From NCBI GenBank assembly GCA_025966255.1, contig JAOPVG010000476.1, forward strand, positions 1 to 19,642: a stretch of DNA of 19,642 nucleotides, given 5' to 3'. This document shows positions 1 to 7,082 of the stretch, piece by piece (positions within the stretch are counted from its first letter, which is position 1; every line of letters begins with the position of its first letter). Under the pieces are notes generated by a model that was not told the origin of the DNA, ran no database searches, and saw only the letters and a program-made list of their open reading frames with translations. A program made the position numbers and the translations under genes. Source of the stretch: Jatrophihabitans sp. (GTDB lineage: Bacteria; Actinomycetota; Actinomycetes; Mycobacteriales; Jatrophihabitantaceae).

Positions 1-2071
1 GGTCCTTGAGGAACTCGGGCAACCAGGTGAGCAGAGCGGCGCCGGCCATCGCCCCGGTGAGAGATCCCATGCCACCGAACACCACGTAGGCGACGACCAG
101 GATCGAGTTGTTCAGCACGAAGTTGTCGGGGTTGAAGAAGCCGACCTGGCTCCCGAAGAACACGCCCGCCAACCCGGACGTCGACGCGCCGATCGCGAAC
201 GCCAACAGCTTGACGCGGAAGGTGTTGATGCCGGTAGCCTGCGCCGCGACCTCGTCCTCGCGGATGGCGGCCCACGCCCGCCCGAGCCGGGACTGCTCCA
301 GCCGGGTGAACAGCAGCACGATGACGCACACCAGGACCAACAGGAGGTACCAGTAGGGGAGCGCGTCCAGCCCCCACTTGAACTCCCAGAACCCCAGGTT
401 GATGCTCGGGTGCGGGATGTTGATCGCGCCGCGAGGACCGTTGGTGAACCCGTTGGGGTTGTTGTTCGCCGCGATCCGGATGATCTCACCGAAACCGAGC
501 GTGACGATGGCCAGATAGTCCCCGCGTAATCGCAGGGTGGGCGCGCCTAGAGCGAGTCCGGCGAGAAGGCAGATCGCGACGGCAAACGGGATCGCCAGCA
601 GCGGGGTCATGGTCAGCCACGAAGGCGGATGGATCGGCAGCACGCCGGTGAAGTACGCGGTGGTGTACGACCCGATGGCGTAGAACGCGATGAAGCCCAG
701 GTCCAGCAGCCCGGCCCAGCCGACCACGACGTTGAGCCCGACGGCCAGCAGCACATAGATGCCGATCTCGCTGACCAGCACCTTCTGCCAGAACGGCGTG
801 GTCGTCGGCGGATAGAAGAGCGCGAACGCGATAGCGATGATGATGGCGGTGCGGACCGCGCCCGGTGCGGTCAAAAAGCTGCCGCTCGCGCTCGCGCTCG
901 TGCTCGCGGTCGGCGCCGGTGCGCCCGCACCGTTCGCCGCCTTGCGGGCCGATCTCGCGTCAGCCGTGGCAGCGACGTAGCCACCGCCGCCGAGGATGAG
1001 GAAGGCGCCGGCCGCCATCCAGCCGCCGGTACCCAGGTTGTTCCAGGTCGTGCCCAAGGTCGGGTCGAGTCCGGCCGCGACCGCGCTGAATTCGTGGATG
1101 GTGGCGACCGTGTAGACGGTCCCGGCGAGCCCGAGCCCGGCGCCGACCCAGCCGAGGATGCGTGAGCGAAGGATCGTCGCCGCCGCACACACGACGACCG
1201 TCACGGCGAACAGCACCCAGCCGGCCCAACTCAGGTAGGTGAGCGCCCACGAGGCCAGATTGGTGGGGCTGAAGACGTCATAGGTGTCGGAAAACGGGGT
1301 GTTGCGGCCGCCGGGGTCGAACCACCGGGCCTCGAGGAAGGCGAGCAGTCCGAGCACGAGCCCGAGGGCGACCAGGACGCTGCCGGGCCGCCAGGCGAGG
1401 ATGCGGTTGATGAACTCCCTGGTCGAGGCGAGTTCGGCGTGGGAGATGGCGATCACCGCGCAAGCGAACGCCATGACGATGTAGCCGATCGTGGTCGCAC
1501 CGAAACCCAGCGAGTGGTCCTCGCCGCCGGCGATCTTGACGATCTCGTTGTGGGCCCGCCACCCGATCACCGCCGCGAAGAGTCCTGCGGCGGTGCCGAT
1601 CCACGCCAGCTTGCGCATTCCGGTGACAATCGCGACCGCGGCCACGACGATGACGCCGAGCAGCACTGTGTAGGCGATCCAGGAGAAGAACGCAGCCGTC
1701 AGGGCGCTGGCCGCGGGCGTGCTGCTCACGGCGTTGCGGACGCCACCGAACTTGCCGTCGCCGACGCCGTTTCCGTCGTACCACTTCATCAGGAAGAGGC
1801 CGGCGATCACGGCGAACGTGCCGGAGACGAGCGGAACCACGCCGGGTCGCTTGAGGTAGACCTTGACCGACGGCCAATAGGTGATGGCGACGAAGGCGAC
1901 CACGCCGAGCGCGAGGAAGAAAAACACCCGTGCGTGGAACAGTGACTCGCGGAACTCGAGGCCGTAGTCCTGGTCGCTGCCCTCCTGCGGGCCGTACATC
2001 AACGCCAGCACCAGCGAACCGGCCAGGCAGGCGACGAGGCGCGTTGCGAGCGCGCGGAAGTTGTTGGTCAT
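1..2071 (-). CDS. livM: Branched-chain amino acid ABC transporter permease LivM, N-terminally extended, 3' end outside window
   Basis: This is an inner-membrane permease subunit of a HAAT-type (branched-chain amino acid or related) ABC importer, pairing with LivH. An open frame runs from ATG 2071 through base 1 without a stop, at least 690 residues. The canonical LivM domain begins near residue 400 and is recognised by segments such as GLNVVVGWAGLLDLG, LRLRGDYLAIVTLGFGEIIR, SRLGRAWAAIREDE and, at the window edge, GGMGSLTGAMAG. The first about 380 residues are extra: roughly ten hydrophobic segments (about 6-27, 45-65, 73-92, 115-148, 152-170, 190-213, 225-247, 270-300, 303-325 and 350-370), followed by an Ala/Ser/Pro linker at about 381-401. 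E. coli LivM is about 425 residues, so this is unusually long. The start codon overlaps the livH stop as ATGA, implying translational coupling. The frame was checked at both ends and in the middle. The ATPase genes livG and livF would be expected beyond base 1. Confidence 0.9.
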   Translation of the reverse strand, partial: MTNNFRALATRLVACLAGSLVLALMYGPQEGSDQDYGLEFRESLFHARVFFFLALGVVAFVAITYWPSVKVYLKRPGVVPLVSGTFAVIAGLFLMKWYDGNGVGDGKFGGVRNAVSSTPAASALTAAFFSWIAYTVLLGVIVVAAVAIVTGMRKLAWIGTAAGLFAAVIGWRAHNEIVKIAGGEDHSLGFGATTIGYIVMAFACAVIAISHAELASTREFINRILAWRPGSVLVALGLVLGLLAFLEARWFDPGGRNTPFSDTYDVFSPTNLASWALTYLSWAGWVLFAVTVVVCAAATILRSRILGWVGAGLGLAGTVYTVATIHEFSAVAAGLDPTLGTTWNNLGTGGWMAAGAFLILGGGGYVAATADARSARKAANGAGAPAPTASTSASASGSFLTAPGAVRTAIIIAIAFALFYPPTTTPFWQKVLVSEIGIYVLLAVGLNVVVGWAGLLDLGFIAFYAIGSYTTAYFTGVLPIHPPSWLTMTPLLAIPFAVAICLLAGLALGAPTLRLRGDYLAIVTLGFGEIIRIAANNNPNGFTNGPRGAINIPHPSINLGFWEFKWGLDALPYWYLLLVLVCVIVLLFTRLEQSRLGRAWAAIREDEVAAQATGINTFRVKLLAFAIGASTSGLAGVFFGSQVGFFNPDNFVLNNSILVVAYVVFGGMGSLTGAMAGAALLTWLPEFLKD

Positions 2072-3015
2072 GCCGCACGTCCCAGGCGCTCACCCAGGAT
2101 GCCGGTCGGGCGGAACATGAGGACGAGCACGAGGACGACGAACGCAACGACGTCGGTCCATTTCGTGCCGATCCACGGCGCACTCACCCACGGTGCGGTC
2201 GGAACCAGGTTCTCGATGACGCCCAGCAGCAGCCCGCCGATCATGGCGCCGCGGATGTTGCCGATGCCGCCGAGGACGGCCGCGGCGAACGCCTTGACGC
2301 CGGGCAGGAAGCCCATCTGATTGCCGAAGCCAAGGGTGAGCCCGAAGAGGAAACCGGCCGCGCCGCCCAGTGCGCCGCCGATGACGAACGTGCGCGAGAT
2401 GGTCTTGTCGATGTCGATGCCCATGAGCGCGGCTGTCGGGGCGTCCTCGGAGACGGCGCGGATGCCGCGGCCCAGCTTCGTCTGGGATACCAGACGGTCG
2501 AGGAACACCATCATGACGACGGCGGAACCCATGATCACCAGCTGGATGACCCGGACCCGCGCTCCGAAGAGGTGGAAGGCAACGGAGTCTTCGTTGTAGA
2601 AGGCCGGGAACGGGGTGTTCTGGAACCGGTTGAACAGCTTGCCGGCGAACTGCGAGAGGAAGAACGAGGCGCCGATCGCGCTGATGAGGAACGCGAGTTT
2701 CGGTGCCCCGCGTTTTCGCAGGGGTCTATACGCAACCCGTTCGAGGGTCCACGCGACGCCCGCCGCGGTGAGGCCGCCCGAGACGATGCCCACGAGCATC
2801 AGCAGCGGCACCGCCCAGCTCGCGGTGTTCGCACCGGTGCCGACGATGGCGTGGATGACGATGAAGCTGCCGAAGGCCCCGGACATGAACACCTCGCTGT
2901 GCGCGAAGTTGATCAACTGGAGCACGCCGTACACCAACGTGTAACCGAGCGCGATGAGCGCGTACATCGAGCCTCGGGTCAGACCGAGGACCAGGTAGTT
3001 CATAAAGTCAGTCAT
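2068..3015 (-). CDS. livH: Branched-chain amino acid ABC transporter permease LivH
   Basis: This 315-residue integral membrane protein is the LivH half of the transmembrane channel of a HAAT-family importer. Family features seen are the N-terminal GLTRGSMYALIALGYTLVYG, then INFAHSEVFM, the loop RPLRKRGAPKLAFLISAIGASFFL, the cytoplasmic segment KLGRGIRAVSEDAPTAALMG and the late membrane segment AVLGGIGNIRGAMIGG. Its length matches the family norm of about 300. The ATG start at 3015 has a GGAAGG ribosome site (3027-3022) with a 6-base spacer. Its stop overlaps the livM start (ATGA). It follows the binding-protein gene after a 120-base gap that holds a hairpin, so the three genes probably form one minus-strand operon. 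Substrate specificity cannot be read from the permease; amides, urea or other amino acids are alternatives to Leu/Ile/Val. Confidence 0.93.
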   Translation of the reverse strand: MTDFMNYLVLGLTRGSMYALIALGYTLVYGVLQLINFAHSEVFMSGAFGSFIVIHAIVGTGANTASWAVPLLMLVGIVSGGLTAAGVAWTLERVAYRPLRKRGAPKLAFLISAIGASFFLSQFAGKLFNRFQNTPFPAFYNEDSVAFHLFGARVRVIQLVIMGSAVVMMVFLDRLVSQTKLGRGIRAVSEDAPTAALMGIDIDKTISRTFVIGGALGGAAGFLFGLTLGFGNQMGFLPGVKAFAAAVLGGIGNIRGAMIGGLLLGVIENLVPTAPWVSAPWIGTKWTDVVAFVVLVLVLMFRPTGILGERLGRAA

Positions 3016-3074
3016 CGAAGACCTTCCGAGCAGCGCGGCGCGGCGAGACCTGACCGCCGATTCCCAGGCGAGGT

Positions 3075-3119
3075 CGAGGGGCGCAACCCGATCCCTTACG
3101 GATCAGACGGCGCCCCTCG
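3075..3119 (-). terminator. Intercistronic hairpin between the binding-protein gene and livH
   Basis: A perfect 10-bp inverted repeat, CGAGGGGCGC (3075-3084) and GCGCCCCTCG (3110-3119), encloses a 25-base loop. Inside that loop is a second small stem, GATCC (3090-3094) with GGATC (3100-3104). It begins 16 bases after the binding-protein stop, reading on the minus strand. No T-run follows, so it is more likely an RNA-stabilising or partial-attenuation hairpin than a full terminator. Such hairpins often let a binding protein be made in excess of its permeases; that role is inferred here. Confidence 0.6.
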
Positions 3120-3135
3120 CCTCGGGTCGACCGGA

Positions 3136-4350
3136 CTACTTCTGGTTCTTGATGTCGCCGAGTTCGACGATCTTGCCGCTCTTCTGCTCGTACAGGTTCA
3201 CCGTCGCCTGAGCAACCTCGCCGCTGGGGGCGAACTTGATCTGGGTCGTGATGCCCTTGAAGTCGAGCGCGTTGATCGCGGTCTCGACCGCCGCACGAGT
3301 GACCGTGCCCTTACCGGCTGCCGTCTTCATGGCGTCGATCATGGCGTTCGTCGCGTCGTACGCCTCATGCGAGTAGGTCGACGGCGGGGTCTTGTACGCC
3401 GCGGTGTAGGCCTTGTTGAAAGCCGCCGCCGCAGGCGCCGTGGTGGCGTCCTGGCAGCCGCAGCTGAACAGGAAGCCGTTGCCGGCCGCGCCCGAACCAC
3501 TCTCGAACTTGCTCGACTTACCGCCGTTGCCGGCCATGCTGACGCCCTTGTAGCCGGCCGCCTTCAGCGCCTTGGCGAACAGCCCGGCCTGGGCGTCGTA
3601 ACCGCCGTAGAACATTGCCTGGGCACCGGACGAGCTGACGGTCTGCGCGATCGCTCCGTAGTCCTGGGTGTTCTGCGCGACGCCCTGGCTCTGGACTGTC
3701 GCCCCCTTGGCCTTGAGCTCCTTGCGGACGACGTCGGCCACGCCCTTGCCGTACACCGTGGTGTCGTCGACGACGAAGACCTTCTTGTACTTCTTGGCCA
3801 GGTAGTCGGCGGCCGCGATGCCCTCGACGCCGTCTGTCGGAACGATCCGGTGGAACGTCGTGAAGCCGGACTTGGTCAGGTCCTCGTTGGTGGCCGACGG
3901 GCTGATCAGGCCCAGTCCGGCGGTGGCGTAGTCCTTGCCGGTCGCCGAGGTGGGGCCGGAGAAGATCGGGCCGACGACGCCCACAACGGCCGGATCCTGG
4001 ATCAGGGTCTGGGCGGCAGCGGGCGCCTTGGCGGCGTCACCACCGTCGTCGGACTTCAGGACCGTCAGCGTGAACGGCAGGTCACCCTTCGCGTTGGCTT
4101 GCTTGACCGCCAGGTTCACCGAGTTGATCTCGTTGATGCCCAACTGCTGGTTGTCACCGGACAGTGCGCCCTGGAAACCGATCTTGAGGGCCTTCTTGGG
4201 CCCCGAGCTGCCGGACGAGGTGTTGGCGCCACCGAGGCCGCCCGCCTTGCTACTGGTGCCGCCGCTTGACTTGCTACTGGAACAGCCGGTCAACGCCAAC
4301 GCACTGGCGGTGGCGACCACTGCGACCAGGGTCAATGTACGAGTTCGCAC
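3136..4350 (-). CDS. Branched-chain amino acid type ABC transporter substrate-binding lipoprotein (LivJ/LivK family)
   Basis: This 404-residue extracellular receptor captures the ligand for the LivH/LivM importer. It starts with a lipoprotein signal: Arg at 2 and 4, a hydrophobic stretch at about 6-20, and lipobox LTGC with the lipidated Cys at 23. A Ser/Gly-rich tether (about 24-50) follows, then a type I periplasmic-binding fold (Peripla_BP_6-like) with KIGFQGALSGDN at about 56-67, VVGVVGPIFSG, and SHEAYDATNAMIDAMK near the end. The start is GTG at 4350, supported by AGGAGG (4362-4357) six bases upstream, an almost ideal ribosome site that suggests high expression. It is the first gene of the liv operon; pdtaR lies 149 bases upstream on the same strand. 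The ligand cannot be fixed: branched-chain amino acids are the default, but family members also take amides, urea or aromatic compounds. Confidence 0.9.
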   Translation of the reverse strand: MRTRTLTLVAVVATASALALTGCSSSKSSGGTSSKAGGLGGANTSSGSSGPKKALKIGFQGALSGDNQQLGINEINSVNLAVKQANAKGDLPFTLTVLKSDDGGDAAKAPAAAQTLIQDPAVVGVVGPIFSGPTSATGKDYATAGLGLISPSATNEDLTKSGFTTFHRIVPTDGVEGIAAADYLAKKYKKVFVVDDTTVYGKGVADVVRKELKAKGATVQSQGVAQNTQDYGAIAQTVSSSGAQAMFYGGYDAQAGLFAKALKAAGYKGVSMAGNGGKSSKFESGSGAAGNGFLFSCGCQDATTAPAAAAFNKAYTAAYKTPPSTYSHEAYDATNAMIDAMKTAAGKGTVTRAAVETAINALDFKGITTQIKFAPSGEVAQATVNLYEQKSGKIVELGDIKNQK

Positions 4351-4400
4351 GCAATTCCTCCTGTGAATGCTGGCGGGCGAGCGTCCGCCCCCCTTGTGGG

Positions 4401-4427
4401 CCGGACGTTAGCCCAATAACCGTCCGG
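4401..4427. promoter_or_regulatory. Palindrome upstream of the liv operon (operator or pdtaR terminator candidate)
   Basis: CCGGACG (4401-4407) is exactly inverted as CGTCCGG (4421-4427). The match continues inward as GTTA against TAAC if one base is bulged. It lies about 50 bases upstream of the binding-protein GTG and about 75 bases past the pdtaR stop. On the minus strand a TAACGT sequence inside it resembles a -10 element, which would put the palindrome over the liv promoter. It could instead be a T-less terminator for pdtaR. No regulator gene beside it helps decide. Confidence 0.4.
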
Positions 4428-4499
4428 TCGGTACCAGCCGAGGGGGCCGACGTGCGGTCGTGACCAAATCTCAACCGGACCTCGCGGTGATATGTCGGC

Positions 4500-5126
4500 T
4501 TACTCTGCAGTAGCAGGCGTCTGCCCGCTTTCGCCAGTGAGTACCAGCTCGGCCACCGCCCGCATCGAGGTGCGATTGTCCATGGCGGCGCGCTGAATCC
4601 AGCGGAATGCCTCAGGCTCGCTTAACCCGTGCGCGGTCATGAGCGCGCCCTTTGCGCGCTCGATGAGCTTGCGGGCCTCGAGCCGCTCGCGCAGGCCGGT
4701 GACCTCGGCCTCCAGCGCGCGGATCTCAGCGAACCGTGACGTGGCCATCTCGATCGCGGGCAACAGATCGCGTTTCTGGAACGGCTTGACGAGGTAGGCC
4801 ATGGCCCCGGCGTCGCGCGCCCGCTCGATGAGATCGCGCTGGCTGAACGCAGTGAGCATGACGACCGGCGCGATCCGCGCCTCGGTGATCTGCGCCGCAG
4901 CGACGATGCCATCCATCTTGGGCATCTTGACGTCGCAGATCACGAGATCCGGCCGCAGTTCGGTGGCGAGGGCGACGGTCTGCTCACCGTCTGCGGCTTC
5001 ACCGACGACGTCGAAGCCTTCTTCCTCGAGCATCTCGCGAAGATCGAGGCGGATGAGCGCTTCGTCCTCGGCGATGAGCACCCGCATCGGCCGCGAAGCC
5101 GGCGGATCGGCGGGGGCGGCAGCCAC
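4500..5126 (-). CDS. pdtaR: ANTAR-domain response regulator, PdtaR-like RNA-binding antiterminator
   Basis: This 208-residue cytoplasmic regulator closely resembles mycobacterial PdtaR (Rv1626), which is phosphorylated by the histidine kinase PdtaS and binds RNA hairpins through its ANTAR domain. The receiver domain spans about 14-130: acidic pocket EDE at 20-22, phospho-acceptor Asp65 in VICDVKMPKMDG, Thr92 and Lys114 in VKPF. A coiled-coil linker (about 131-155) leads to the ANTAR domain (about 150-198), with the conserved IERAKGALM and EAFRWIQRAAMDNR. The start is GTG 5126, chosen because GGAGAGG (5139-5133) lies six bases upstream; Met14 is an alternative. No PdtaS kinase is in the window. 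The gene diverges from tRNA-Leu. Targets are usually ANTAR hairpins in leaders of other operons; none could be identified here with confidence. Confidence 0.93.
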   Translation of the reverse strand: MAAAPADPPASRPMRVLIAEDEALIRLDLREMLEEEGFDVVGEAADGEQTVALATELRPDLVICDVKMPKMDGIVAAAQITEARIAPVVMLTAFSQRDLIERARDAGAMAYLVKPFQKRDLLPAIEMATSRFAEIRALEAEVTGLRERLEARKLIERAKGALMTAHGLSEPEAFRWIQRAAMDNRTSMRAVAELVLTGESGQTPATAE

Positions 5127-5232
5127 GAAATACCTCTCCCATCAACGCCGACACCGTTGCCAGCAAGTGCGAACCAATAGCCTAGCCCGGCTACCATGTC
5201 AGCTGAGTTACGCCCCTCGTGGGCGTTCGCCG

Positions 5233-5314
5233 GCCCCTGTGGCGGAACTGGGATACGCGATGGTCTCAAACACCATTGCCGAGAGGCATGTGGGTTCGAA
5301 TCCCACCGGGGGCA
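5233..5314 (+). tRNA. tRNA-Leu, anticodon CAA
   Basis: A complete class II cloverleaf can be folded by eye. The acceptor stem is GCCCCTG (5233-5239) with CGGGGGC (5307-5313), one G-U pair, and discriminator A5314. The D stem is GCG/CGC. The anticodon stem is ATGGT/ACCAT with loop CTCAAAC, giving anticodon CAA (reads TTG codons). The long variable arm TGCC-GAGA-GGCA is typical of leucine tRNAs. The T arm is GTGGG-TTCGAAT-CCCAC. CC follows the discriminator but the final A of CCA is not encoded. It diverges from pdtaR and converges on the phosphoesterase gene, whose stop is 37 bases away. Confidence 0.96.
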
Positions 5315-5351
5315 CCGCTCGGAGTGACTGGTTAGCGATCCGGGCCGAGAG

Positions 5352-7016
5352 CTAAGGCTTCACGGCCGGGCGTTGCTGGGTCACGACGATCTGCTGATCA
5401 GGGGTGAACCGGAACGCGGTCACTCCGACGAGCCGGCCGGTGCTCCGTTCCACGCTCACGATCTCGACCGTCGCAGCGTGATTCAGCGGGCCGACGGTGA
5501 GCCGTGACGCGAAGGACCTTTCGAGGGACTTCTCCCCCGGCGCCCCGCCCGAGGATGCCCCCACGAACTGATAGCCGGCCTGCCCGTTCGGGAGCGGCAC
5601 CGCGTTCGGCCCGGACTGGGCATGGGTGTGTCCGTCCAACGCCAGCGTCACCTTGCCGCAGCCGCTGTCGAGCGCGGCGGCTCCGGCCGTCGGATCATGG
5701 AGGATCGCGATCACCGGGTTGGCCGACGCGCAGGCGGTCTTCCCGGCCGCCCGGCCTTGCGCATCGACCAGTTGAAGCTGCACCGCGACCGACGCGGGCT
5801 GGATGCCCTCGCCGTACCGGCTGCTCCGTGGGTCAGGTGAACCGAGGAAGTGCAGCCCGTCCACGGTCACGATCGACCCGGTCAGCGTCTTGATCTTCTG
5901 GTCCTGCTCGAAGCCGATCGTCTGCGCCGAGTCGTGGTTGCCGCCCACGAACACATCGGTGATCCCGGCCTTGTGCGACTTCTCGGCGAGGCCCCGTGTG
6001 CACGCCGACTCGAACGCGAACGTGCCGCTGAACGCGTCGTCGCCACCGCTCACCAAGGTTTTGACACCAAGCTGCTCCAACAGCGCGATGTCCACCCGAT
6101 CCATGCCCGTGTTGCAGTGCCGATCCGTCACATAGCCGAACTGCGCGACGTCGTCGCCGGAGGGAAGCGTTACCGGCGTCTGATCGAGGTAGGCCGTGAC
6201 CTTCGCCCGGAGTTGGTCGTAGTAGGTGTCCGTCCGGCTGAAATACGTCTGGACGTAGTTCTCCGCGGCCACCAGGGCGGGACGCAACAGGCCGTCCACC
6301 TCCACACCGGCCAGCCGACCGCCGGCGAGGATCGGCTCGGGCCGCACAGTTGCCGGCACTGGTGCATGACGCAGCCCGGACGGAACGGTCGCGATCACGG
6401 CCAACACGACGAGCGCCACCGCGACCCGCGCGGCGAAGATCCGCTCCGGTGCGCGGTACGCGCGCGCAGCCGCGTGATCCGCCGGACCCAGCCGATGTGT
6501 GCGGTCGTACGACGCCCGCCACCTGCGGTACGCGCGCCAGGCCGCGGCGCCCAGCAACGCCAGCCCGGCGCCGGACCCCACACACCAGAGCACGTGCGCC
6601 AGCAGCGCGTTGCGGATGTCGGACGCGAGCTGCTTGGGATCGCTGTAGGCCTGGATGTAGGCCGGCAGGACGTCCGGGTTGAACTGGCCCGTCGCATCGA
6701 CCAGCTGCGCCACATTCAGGTCGAGGACGGCACGCACACCAAGTGGTTCGCCGAACACCGATCGAGAGGTAGCGCGCTTGATCGTCACCAGGCCCGGCAC
6801 GCCGAACTGGTCGACGGTGCTGCCGACCGCGAGCCGCACGCGGGTGTTGCTCCCGGCGATCTCCACATGAGCGGGCGTGGTCAGGGCGACGACCGCCCCG
6901 ACAACCCCGCCGACCAGCGCCGCCAGGAGCCCGAACGCGCCCAGCCGGGCCCAGCGTCGCGCCTTCGCCACGCGCGGATCCCGCACCGGGCGGGCTGGTC
7001 GGGTCGGAACGCTCAT
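5352..7016 (-). CDS. Membrane-anchored calcineurin-like metallophosphoesterase
   Basis: This 554-residue protein has a C-terminal calcineurin-like phosphoesterase domain (about 290-540) with the metal-ligand motifs in order: Asp298 and His300 in TDRHCN, Asp326 in SGGDD, Asn360-His361 in GGNHDS, His440 in ILHDP, and His463/His465 in DGHTHAQSG. Three hydrophobic segments precede it: about 24-46, 139-160 and 193-213. The N-terminal part therefore anchors it in the membrane, and the catalytic domain after the third segment is probably extracytoplasmic. The ATG at 7016 was chosen because the longer frame would run into the divergent decarboxylase gene. A TAAGTT sequence about ten bases upstream may be its -10 element, giving a very short leader. 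The substrate is unknown; DNA, nucleotides and phospholipids are all possible for the fold. No operon partner is visible. Confidence 0.85.
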   Translation of the reverse strand: MSVPTRPARPVRDPRVAKARRWARLGAFGLLAALVGGVVGAVVALTTPAHVEIAGSNTRVRLAVGSTVDQFGVPGLVTIKRATSRSVFGEPLGVRAVLDLNVAQLVDATGQFNPDVLPAYIQAYSDPKQLASDIRNALLAHVLWCVGSGAGLALLGAAAWRAYRRWRASYDRTHRLGPADHAAARAYRAPERIFAARVAVALVVLAVIATVPSGLRHAPVPATVRPEPILAGGRLAGVEVDGLLRPALVAAENYVQTYFSRTDTYYDQLRAKVTAYLDQTPVTLPSGDDVAQFGYVTDRHCNTGMDRVDIALLEQLGVKTLVSGGDDAFSGTFAFESACTRGLAEKSHKAGITDVFVGGNHDSAQTIGFEQDQKIKTLTGSIVTVDGLHFLGSPDPRSSRYGEGIQPASVAVQLQLVDAQGRAAGKTACASANPVIAILHDPTAGAAALDSGCGKVTLALDGHTHAQSGPNAVPLPNGQAGYQFVGASSGGAPGEKSLERSFASRLTVGPLNHAATVEIVSVERSTGRLVGVTAFRFTPDQQIVVTQQRPAVKP

Positions 7017-7066
7017 CGTGCCTTCGAACTTACTGGCGAGCCGTGGGAGTGGCAGGCCGCGCTCGT

Positions 7067-7082
7067 TACAGTTCCCGGCGTG
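7067..7082 (+). promoter_or_regulatory. Probable leaderless promoter of the decarboxylase gene
   Basis: A TACAGT -10-like hexamer (7067-7072) is followed by seven bases and then GTG at 7080, the spacing expected if transcription begins at the start codon. No Shine-Dalgarno sequence precedes either GTG 7080 or ATG 7089, which fits leaderless expression. Such transcripts are common in actinobacteria. The -35 region (TGGGAG near 7044-7049) is poor. The whole divergent intergenic region is only 63 bases. Confidence 0.45.

Noticed and set aside
1930..4269. A 779-residue open frame on the plus strand
   Set aside because: It lies antisense to livM, livH and the binding-protein gene, has Arg/Asp/Glu-rich shadow composition and no recognisable domain.
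4801..5355. A 184-residue plus-strand frame running across the tRNA gene
   Set aside because: It is antisense to pdtaR and then reads through the tRNA-Leu cloverleaf; no domain.
5850..7079. Upstream extension of the decarboxylase frame
   Set aside because: The frame is open by chance across the antisense phosphoesterase gene; family homology begins at the segment after GTG 7080.
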